Shown here: in pieces, positions 10,031-16,122 of the stretch
How the letters are laid out: each line of letters begins with the position of its first letter
Position numbering within the stretch: position 1 is the stretch's first letter
DNA from: Postechiella sp039985655
Lineage (GTDB): Bacteria; Bacteroidota; Bacteroidia; Flavobacteriales; Flavobacteriaceae
Direction of reading: 5' to 3'
Length of the DNA: 64,000 bases
Assembly (NCBI GenBank): GCA_039985655.1
Contig: JBDWSF010000018.1
Coordinates: 310,001-374,000, forward strand
The notes under the pieces: generated by a model
What the model was told of the DNA's origin: nothing
What the model saw: the letters and a program-made list of their open reading frames with translations, nothing else
Database searches by the model: none
Position numbers and translations under genes: made by a program

Positions 10031-10798
10031 GTGGTGAATATCGATTTTTCAAATAACAAAACGCTTATTGAACATTTAAGAAAAGGCCATGAAGATGCTT
10101 TTGCATACTTAATGGATACGCATCATAAAAAGCTATGTGTATACGCCAAAAGCCTCTGTCGGGATATTTATATTGCTGAAGATATTGTTCAGAATATATT
10201 TTTAAGTGTTTGGGAAAAACGGCAAAAATTAAAAGACATTTATTCTATTCAAAGCTATTTATACCAAAGTGTTTATAACGAATTTATTAATCAGCATCGA
10301 AAAAAAGCTACCCTAATCACTTTAGAGAAAGCGTATATTAAAACGTTGAATACCATTTTAGAAGAAGAAGAAGATACTAGTGAACTTTCTAAGTTGATTA
10401 CTTTGGTTAAACAAGAGATCCAAGAGTTGCCTCCCAAGTGTAAAGAAATATTTATTATGGGGAAACAAGAAGGCTTGACTTATGCTGAAATAGCAGAGCA
10501 TTTAAATATTTCGTTTAGAACCGTAGAAAACCAAATGAGTAAAGCCTTTGCTATTATCCGGGAAAAAGCGGGAGATAAGATGAATACTGTATTGTTTTTG
10601 TTGTTTGGAATAAATAAGAAGTTTATGTTTATACAAACATCAAAATATTTAAAAGAAAAGATTAAAGAATTATCTTCAAATAAACAAACAATTAAAAAAA
10701 CTAAAGGAATAAGGAATGTCATATCTTTTTTAAACAAATTCAATAAAACAATGGTAAAAAAAACCTTTAATAAGAAGAAAACAATGAGTAGGGTATGA
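10031..10798 (+). CDS. ECF-type RNA polymerase sigma factor with extended basic tail
   Basis: The 255-residue product has sigma region 2 (GHEDAFAYLMDTHHKKL; DIYIAEDIVQNIFLSVWEK) and region 4 (ELPPKCKEIFIMGKQEGLTY, then AEIAEHLNISFRTVENQMSK), the standard Bacteroidetes group of RNA polymerase sigma-70 ECF factors. Translation probably starts at one of two consecutive GTG codons (10031 or 10034); no ATG is available at the expected position. Homologous factors normally end soon after the region-4 helix (around LFLLFG), but this frame continues for about 65 Lys-rich residues, which looks like loss of the original stop codon. It is divergent from fecR and presumably drives susCD. A strong terminator follows. 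Confidence 0.92.
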   Translation: MVNIDFSNNKTLIEHLRKGHEDAFAYLMDTHHKKLCVYAKSLCRDIYIAEDIVQNIFLSVWEKRQKLKDIYSIQSYLYQSVYNEFINQHRKKATLITLEKAYIKTLNTILEEEEDTSELSKLITLVKQEIQELPPKCKEIFIMGKQEGLTYAEIAEHLNISFRTVENQMSKAFAIIREKAGDKMNTVLFLLFGINKKFMFIQTSKYLKEKIKELSSNKQTIKKTKGIRNVISFLNKFNKTMVKKTFNKKKTMSRV

Positions 10799-10877
10799 TG
10801 ATTAATAAAATAGATAAATGAAAGTACTTAAACAAAATAAAGGATGAAATTTAAAGCACTATAGCTAACGGTTTCGA

Positions 10878-10910
10878 ATAACTTTAGTTTTACTAAAGTT
10901 ATAGTTTTTT
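10878..10910 (+). terminator. Intrinsic terminator after the ECF sigma gene
   Basis: A perfect 11-base stem (ATAACTTTAGT paired with ACTAAAGTTAT, loop TTT) is followed by AGTTTTTT. It lies 80 bases past the sigma stop codon and marks the left edge of the accessory island. Confidence 0.88.
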
Positions 10911-10950
10911 GTAATAATGAACAATTTTTAGTTACATTCAGAAATTCTTA

Positions 10951-11038
10951 TTTTACATAATATTAATTATAGTACAAATGTATTGTTTAGTTAATAAGAG
11001 TGGTTTATCCATTTGATAGCTATAATGTAGTATTATGT
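10951..11038 (+). repeat. attC-like hairpin site S1
   Basis: The left arm TTTTACATAATA/ATTATAG and the right arm CTATAATGTAG/TATTATGTAAAA are complementary around a roughly 40-base variable loop that ends in complementary CAAATG/CATTTG. Compared with the other S sites the outer arm reads ACATAATA instead of ACATAACG, and the right arm has changed with it (TATTATGT). It is the first site of the array and has no L module before it. Confidence 0.7.
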
Positions 11039-11151
11039 AAAATATCCCAGAAGCATTCGTTTTCATAAGAATAATTTGAACTTGGGTCATTAAACTAATA
11101 AGCGGTTTGCTTCGCAGAGTTTTTTAAAACATTTGTATCTATAATTAGCCG
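11033..11151 (+). mobile_element. 119-bp ORF-free element I, copy 1
   Basis: The element runs from the TTATGT of site S1 to the next TTATGT, exactly 119 bases. It begins TTATGTAAAATATCCCAG and ends CTATAATTAGCCG, so its right end rebuilds an S-type right arm. The same element occurs at 24611-24729 (about ten differences) and 19688-19806. It holds no ORF. It behaves like an ORF-less cassette inserted at the junction. Confidence 0.65.
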
Positions 11152-11315
11152 TTATGTAAAATAGCCGCTACCAAGCGCTCGATTGTTTTATAAAATCAAA
11201 TTGCTTTGGCAATTTATTTTACACACAATTATCCAACGCTTGCCAACACCAAAATAAAAGCTAACCTTTTTGCACTTATTAAAAATCGCGTATTTGATAT
11301 GCATATAATTTTGGA
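11152..11315 (+). repeat. R module 1 with long conserved hairpin
   Basis: After the TTATGTAAAATAGCCGC junction comes a hairpin of about 70 bases: CAAGCG (11172-11177) pairs with CGCTTG (11237-11242), with inner pairings ATTGT/ACAAT, TAAAAT/ATTTTA and AAATTGC/GCAATTT around a TTTG loop. It is followed by the conserved tail CCAAAATAAAAGCTAACC and TAAAAATCGCGTATTTGAT. Related copies are at 15714, 24730, 33117 and, decayed, at 61975. Confidence 0.7.
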
Positions 11316-11369
11316 AACAATTAACGGCTCATTCGCTATATTTTAGGAAACATCGTTACTCGTTAAGAT

Positions 11370-11520
11370 TACTTTGAAATTCCTTTTATAATTGAAACTC
11401 TTAAGAAACTGTTTTACTAAACCCCTAAAATATGCACGCTCATTTCTCCTATTGTTTTCACCAAAATTTTATGAGGCCGTTTTGCCAACGCATCATCTGG
11501 GTAAAAACTCACTAGTTCTA
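11370..11520 (+). repeat. T module 1
   Basis: A non-coding stretch sharing several blocks with 33485-33625 and 24858-24975: CCCCTAAAATATGCACGCTC, CCTATTGTTTT, CAAAATTTTATGAGG and TTTTGCCAACGC. It is always the last module of a block. Just after it, at 11509-11540, AGTTC/GAACT flanks a copy of the ACATAATATTA arm of site S1. Confidence 0.6.
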
Positions 11521-11546
11521 TTTTACATAATATTATGAACTAATAA

Positions 11547-11744
11547 TCATTCAAACTTACCTGTTCCGTAATTTACTCGTTTTTTAAAATCCAAGACTTC
11601 ATCCTTTAGTTTCTTATTAGCATTTTCTATCAATTCATTTTGGAGTTTCATTATTCTTAGCAAATCGTGAATAGCATTTAGGTTATCTAATTGTGTATGA
11701 ACGACCTGTTCTAATTGAGCTTTAGTATATTTTCTGCTTGGCAT
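11547..11744 (-). CDS. Small coiled-coil protein of unknown function
   Basis: A 65-residue protein, basic at the N-terminus (MPSRKYTKAQLEQVV) and predicted to be almost entirely helical with a heptad-like pattern of Leu/Ile/Met (LDNLNAIHDLLRIMKL, NELIENANKKLKDEVLDF). I do not recognise a family. It is divergent from the restriction-modification regulator gene and shares its 137-base upstream region, so it may be an accessory to that system, but this is only positional. Confidence 0.5.
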   Translation of the reverse strand: MPSRKYTKAQLEQVVHTQLDNLNAIHDLLRIMKLQNELIENANKKLKDEVLDFKKRVNYGTGKFE

Positions 11745-11766
11745 AATTCTTGGATTTGAATTAAAA

Positions 11767-11836
11767 ATTCCGATAATCAGAACAAATATACTGAAAATCG
11801 GATAAAATTAAAATCAAATGTTCATATAATCGGAAT
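11767..11836 (+). promoter_or_regulatory. Candidate operator boxes of the restriction-modification control protein
   Basis: Three copies of ATCGGA or its complement lie upstream of the XRE gene: ATTCCGAT (11767-11774), ATCGGAT (11797-11803) and ATAATCGGAAT (11826-11836). The first and last form an inverted repeat (ATTCCGATaAT / ATAATCGGAAT). Control proteins of type II systems bind such repeated boxes and autoregulate; the assignment here is by position and symmetry only. Confidence 0.4.
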
Positions 11837-11881
11837 AATTTATCATATTATTTAAATTTATGTTCCAAAAATCAGAAAATA

Positions 11882-12097
11882 ATGACCGAATTAGGATTAT
11901 TCCTATCAAGAAAATCAGTTAATCGTTCCGATGTTTCAAGGAAAACAGGAATTAGCAAAACTAGGCTTAGTGAATTGGCAAATAACGAACGTACAAAGCT
12001 TAGAGTTGATGAATTATATCTAATCGCATTAGCTATTGATGTTGACCCTTGTGAAATATTTAAAGAAATCTGTAAAGAACTTAAACTAGAAGAATAA
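11882..12097 (+). CDS. XRE-family regulator, probable restriction-modification control protein
   Basis: A 71-residue helix-turn-helix protein of the Cro/CI type. The HTH is visible at about residues 14-36 (VSRKTGISKTRLSELANNER). The stop codon is directly followed by the ATG of the putative restriction endonuclease (TAAATG, no gap), the classical C-R order of type II systems in which a small C protein delays nuclease expression until the methylase has protected the host. An alternative is an ordinary phage-type repressor, but the coupling to the nuclease gene and the convergent methylase favour a C protein. Confidence 0.78.
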   Translation: MTELGLFLSRKSVNRSDVSRKTGISKTRLSELANNERTKLRVDELYLIALAIDVDPCEIFKEICKELKLEE

Positions 12098-13027
12098 ATG
12101 ACATTACCAGAATATTTTAGACAGATTTCCGTAGAAAGCTTATTTACAGCTAATACATTTAAAAATTGTTGGCCAACTTGGAAAAAGGAAATAAATCAAA
12201 TTTTAGGCGGAAATTATAATGAATTAGATGTTATCAATCTTGGAGATTCTTTATCTCAAATTTTCAGGTCAACTGGAGGGGCTGGACGTGGTCAAGGTCA
12301 ATTATCTGGAGGTGGTGTAGCTTGGGAATCATTAGTATGTTGGTATATTAACCTTTGTACAGCAGGAAGCAGAACCGTTGCTATAAGAAAAATGAGTTTA
12401 GTTCCAAAACCAATTCAAGATGCTATTACGGTAAATTATGGGAATTTTGCTTGTAATACAGAGTCTGATATTACTGTTATTACATTTCCTGATTTACCAG
12501 ATTACAATACCGATATTGCTAACTTAACAATATCTAATAATGGAGTACCAATAGATAACTATAAAAAAGGGAGATTTAATGCTGACCTATCAGATTTCCT
12601 ATCTTCTAGAGATTTTGATGATTATGAAATAGGTGTAATTCAATGTAAGACTAACTGGAATGATAATGCACAAATTCCAATGCTTTGGGATATGATATAT
12701 TCTGCAAATGGATTTAGAGGAAGAAATATTACTATTGGTAGAAATGGCTTTAATATTCATAACGCTAGTAACTTTTCATATTCATTTGTTACAGTTCCTT
12801 CTAATCAGAATGCTAAATATAAAGGTAGTTCTGTTGCAGTTAAAAGGGTAACGAACTTATCTGGCGGAAATTATTGGGGACTCCCGACAGAACACAATGT
12901 TGCTCGTTCGCTAAAAGAAATATTTACTAATAATTTTCAAACTGGATATCCAAATAATATTCGTACTGAGATAAGAAATGCTATTCCAAATTTCGGTAAT
13001 GATTTATCTTATTTCGATATTATTTGA
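12098..13027 (+). CDS. Putative type II restriction endonuclease
   Basis: A 309-residue protein I recognise mainly by context: it follows the control-protein gene without a gap and converges on a cytosine-C5 methylase gene, overlapping it by 8 bases. A PD-(D/E)xK-like set of residues can be proposed: E77 (AWESLVCW), D124 (TESDITVI) and Q182-C-K184 (IGVIQCKTNWND), each beta strand being hydrophobic. The Gly-rich N-terminal segment (RSTGGAGRGQGQLSGGG) precedes the first. The QxK form of the last motif occurs in some restriction enzymes. I cannot name the specificity. A different nuclease fold cannot be excluded. Confidence 0.72.
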   Translation: MTLPEYFRQISVESLFTANTFKNCWPTWKKEINQILGGNYNELDVINLGDSLSQIFRSTGGAGRGQGQLSGGGVAWESLVCWYINLCTAGSRTVAIRKMSLVPKPIQDAITVNYGNFACNTESDITVITFPDLPDYNTDIANLTISNNGVPIDNYKKGRFNADLSDFLSSRDFDDYEIGVIQCKTNWNDNAQIPMLWDMIYSANGFRGRNITIGRNGFNIHNASNFSYSFVTVPSNQNAKYKGSSVAVKRVTNLSGGNYWGLPTEHNVARSLKEIFTNNFQTGYPNNIRTEIRNAIPNFGNDLSYFDII

Positions 13028-15233
13028 TATTTTTCAAAATTTCGATTGCTACAGCTCTGGCCATTAATGGAGGCACTGCATTTCCAACTAAAGTATATTG
13101 AGGCAACTCTGTTTTTCTATTATTTCCACCTGTAGAACGTTTTCCTTGAAAGACAAATGAGTCATCAAATGACTGCAATCTTGCCATTTCTCTTACTGTA
13201 AGAGCCCTTGGAGTATTATAGTGAATATAATCATCTGGAATTGTCATTACAGTTGGGCTTTGGCTATCTGGTTTTAGTACATTATAATTTCTCTTATTAG
13301 AAGATAACCCGCATTTATTTAACTTCTCTTGCGCTTTTTTATAGTTTCCTTCTTTTAAAATTATATCAAGTCGCTTGATAACATCTTCTCCTTGATTACT
13401 CGTTTTGTGATTATGAAGAAGGTCATAAACTTTCTCTCCATTATTTAAAGCTTCTTCATTTTTAACATAAAATGGTTTAGTAGCTTTTTCAAATCGACCA
13501 TTTAGCCTACCACTCCTACTCCATTCTGCAAAAGTTTTCCCTTTATTTTTAATTGGTTTCCCACTAATTGAGCGAGCCTTTAAAAGACTTTTCATTTTTT
13601 TAGCTGTACCATTATACTGTTTAGAGATATCAACTAATTGGTATTGATGAGCTTCTTGATTATTTCCTATAAAATCTAAATCATATAGCGCTTCGAAAAC
13701 AGAAACTTTTTCTTCTTCCGAAACAGTAGCTGGAATTTCTGATATAAATTTTTGGTCTTTTCTACATCCAATAAATAAAACTCGTTCTCTGTTCTGTGGA
13801 ACTCCGTAATTAGAAGAATTTGCTATAAATGGAGCTTCAATTTTATAAAGCCTTATATCATTTATTATTTCATTTAACTCATTATTTTGAACTTCATCAC
13901 AGTAATCACGAATCATTGTAAGGCAGTCATCAATGTTTAGCACATAAATTTTCAATGCTTTTATTATATCATTACAAGATTGCTTAAAATCTTTAGCTAC
14001 ATTTAATTTATTAAATGCCTCTTCAATTTTATTGATTATTTCATTTGAATCTATATCGGTAAGAAATTGAGTAAAAGAATCTACGAAGTAATCATTATCA
14101 ATATTACAAAAGTCCTTTTCTCGAATAATATCTCGCTTTAGTTTCTCCCATTCTTTATTTCTAACTAAAAGATTGAATCCGTGTCTAATTGTACTTATTC
14201 TTTCATCAGTCTTACTAGTTTTATAATCAGCAATATTTGGTGTTAACTTTTTAAACTTAGAGTCAATCGTTTTTATATATACTTCTTTTGCTTCTTCAGC
14301 CTTAGAATCTGTGAACTGTTCAATTTCAATTCTCTTAATCAAACAATCTAATAAGAAGCTATTATCAACATTTGTCTTCTTTAAAGACTTTATAAAAGAT
14401 GATAAACGAGGAATTTCATTAATATCAACTATAGAGTTAATTTCTTTAAGAATCAGCTCTTTAATTTTTCCTTTTTCTTTTGTTAAAATCCCTTTTACGT
14501 TTTCCATCACAAAATACTTTGGTTGAAGTACTTTGATTACCTCTAAATAATGAGAAAATAAATCATCCTTTTTGTCAAATTTTCTTCTTTTCCCTGCTAA
14601 ACTAAAACTCTGACAAGGAGGTCCACCACATACTACATCTACCTTTTTGTCCTTAGTTTTAGATAATAAATTATCCAAAAAATCTGGCTCAGTAATATCT
14701 TGACATAAAAAATCAGCATCTAAACCTAATTGATGATTATATCTAACTATATGAGTAAGTTCGGAATTGTCATTGATATCATTAGCAACAAGAAAATCAA
14801 AAAACTTATTATTATGCTCTGCTTGAAGAAAGCCTTCACTAAATCCACCAGCACCTGCAAATAAATCTACAAAAGTGAAAGGCTTACCATATAAAGGAAC
14901 TTGTTCCCTTACAATATTCACATTGTGACTTTCTTTATAAGCTTTTACGAAACCTGTCAGTTTTGATTTTAATTCTTTATTGGTATAACTTTTTTTATAT
15001 GAGTTATTTAATAATTCATCTGCCCTATCTCTTAAATAAGCTAAATAATGATTTATTTCTGTAGCTCTTTCTGTGTTTTCCTTTACAAATTGGGTTTCTT
15101 TATTAAAGTCTTCTTGTTTAATTTTTTCACCAGTTGATAATTTAACTTGTTCAGAATTACAGTTAATTCTTAAGTGAATTGGAGAGAAACCTTTTTTATC
15201 AGATTTATCTAAATAGAAGTTTATAGTAGCCAT
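13020..15233 (-). CDS. DNA cytosine-C5 methyltransferase with an N-terminal Arm-type DNA-binding-like domain
   Basis: A 737-residue protein. The C5-methylase motifs are clear: motif I FVDLFAGAGGFSEGF (121-135), motif IV PPCQS with catalytic Cys207, motif VI ENV (244-246), motif VIII QNRERVLFIG (480-489) and motifs IX-X at the end (LTVREMARLQSF, LVGNAVPPLMA). Between motifs VI and VIII there is an unusually long, charged, helical insertion (about 250-468). The first about 105 residues resemble the Arm DNA-binding and SAM-like start of Bacteroidetes tyrosine recombinases (IHLRINCNSEQVKLSTGEKI). It should protect host DNA against the nuclease encoded convergently. Four GTCCG repeats lie just upstream of the start. 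Confidence 0.93.
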   Translation of the reverse strand: MATINFYLDKSDKKGFSPIHLRINCNSEQVKLSTGEKIKQEDFNKETQFVKENTERATEINHYLAYLRDRADELLNNSYKKSYTNKELKSKLTGFVKAYKESHNVNIVREQVPLYGKPFTFVDLFAGAGGFSEGFLQAEHNNKFFDFLVANDINDNSELTHIVRYNHQLGLDADFLCQDITEPDFLDNLLSKTKDKKVDVVCGGPPCQSFSLAGKRRKFDKKDDLFSHYLEVIKVLQPKYFVMENVKGILTKEKGKIKELILKEINSIVDINEIPRLSSFIKSLKKTNVDNSFLLDCLIKRIEIEQFTDSKAEEAKEVYIKTIDSKFKKLTPNIADYKTSKTDERISTIRHGFNLLVRNKEWEKLKRDIIREKDFCNIDNDYFVDSFTQFLTDIDSNEIINKIEEAFNKLNVAKDFKQSCNDIIKALKIYVLNIDDCLTMIRDYCDEVQNNELNEIINDIRLYKIEAPFIANSSNYGVPQNRERVLFIGCRKDQKFISEIPATVSEEEKVSVFEALYDLDFIGNNQEAHQYQLVDISKQYNGTAKKMKSLLKARSISGKPIKNKGKTFAEWSRSGRLNGRFEKATKPFYVKNEEALNNGEKVYDLLHNHKTSNQGEDVIKRLDIILKEGNYKKAQEKLNKCGLSSNKRNYNVLKPDSQSPTVMTIPDDYIHYNTPRALTVREMARLQSFDDSFVFQGKRSTGGNNRKTELPQYTLVGNAVPPLMARAVAIEILKNIK

Positions 15234-15242
15234 AGTTAAATT

Positions 15243-15280
15243 GCGGACGTTTTTACGGACACGGACAAATTTACGGACAC
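15243..15280 (-). promoter_or_regulatory. GTCCG direct repeats in the methylase leader
   Basis: Four CGGAC (GTCCG on the coding strand) copies start at 15244, 15256, 15262 and 15274, within 50 bases of the methylase start. On the coding strand two copies of GTGTCCGTAAA are 18 bases apart. This looks like an operator, possibly for the methylase itself or the XRE protein. Confidence 0.35.
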
Positions 15281-15324
15281 TAAATAAAATAACCTACTAA
15301 AATTTGGAAAATTTCCATTTTAAT

Positions 15325-15463
15325 CCATTCCACACACATTTTGCCACCACTCCTCTGCCCTAGCTGTAAAAAGAGTATTCCATTACATTTTTAAAGAAAC
15401 TTTTGAGAATAAATTTTTTCAAGAAACTGCAGTAACAACTTTCGCTTTTAACCAAAGCTCAAG
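15325..15463 (+). repeat. L module 1
   Basis: The left module of a repeat block: begins CCATTCCACACACATT, continues with GTATTCCATTACATTTTTAA, AGAAACTTTTGAGAATAAA and CTTTCGCTTTTAACCAAAGC, and ends directly at site S3. Seven copies precede S sites in the island. Confidence 0.72.
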
Positions 15464-15533
15464 TTACATAACGCAGAACATTATAGTACAAATGTATTTT
15501 ATATCATTAGATAGCTATAATTCAATATTATGC
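15464..15533 (+). repeat. attC-like hairpin site S3
   Basis: Left arm TTACATAACG-CAGAAC-ATTATAG, loop with ACAAATG, right arm CTATAAT-TCAA-TATTATGC. The arms pair except for the internal loop, as in other S sites. Confidence 0.7.
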
Positions 15534-15713
15534 AAAATATCCCAGAATGTGTTAGTTTCTATTTAATGTGTAGTACTTGGGTCATTAAACATTCGTGTAC
15601 AAGTAAATTAAACCTTTTATATAGTTTTAATATTCTGTACAATCGTTCATGTTTTTTTTAATAATCGATTCTCAAGAAACTTCTCGTTTATACATTTGTA
15701 TTATAATTAGCCA
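15528..15713 (+). mobile_element. Element I, long variant (186 bp)
   Basis: The stretch lies between the TTATGC of S3 and the next TTATGT. Its left 30 bases (AAAATATCCCAGAA) and its ACTTGGGTCATTAAAC block match the 119-bp element, and its right end (ACATTTGTATTATAATTAGCC) matches too, but the middle carries about 70 extra bases. No ORF. Confidence 0.6.
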
Positions 15714-15960
15714 TTATGTAAAATTGCCGCACGCCAATGCGCTCGATTGCTTTTTTTAAAATAATTATGCTATCGCATTAATTTTTTAAAACACAATTTT
15801 CAACCGCATTGCCAGCGCCAAAAAAAGCTAACCTTTTAGATTTGTTTAAAAATCGCGTATTCGATAATAATAATCCTGCAATATTTTTTTCTACGACATT
15901 CTCATAAAGGTTTCCGCAAGAGTATAAAATTACTCTGCGAGATAATTTCTATACACTTGC
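15714..15960 (+). repeat. R module 2 with covarying hairpin and long tail
   Basis: The same hairpin as at 11152 but with different paired sequence: CAATGCG (15735-15741) pairs with CGCATTG (15805-15811), and TTATGC with GCATTAA around the loop. The tail (TTTAAAAATCGCGTATTCG, TTTCTACGACATTC, AAAGGTTTCCGC) continues to about 15960. From 16021 to 16061 another hairpin follows, TAATTATTTT/AAAATAATTA with AAATGT/ACATTT, which could terminate the minus-strand gene at 16123. Confidence 0.68.
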
Positions 15961-16122
15961 TAACATTTTAGTTTTAATTTGTCTTTTTAATTTCTTGCGT
16001 TATCTTTTACCTTAAAGCACTAATTATTTTGAAATGTTTGGTAGACATTTTAAAATAATTATCTAAAACAAAAAACCTCTGTTTATTTCAAATAATCCAA
16101 TTGAACAGCAAAGTAAAATCGA

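Noticed and set aside
13020..13330. Integrase gene based on the Arm-like domain of the methylase
   Set aside because: Only the N-terminal domain resembles a recombinase; the catalytic tyrosine recombinase domain is absent and methylase motifs follow.
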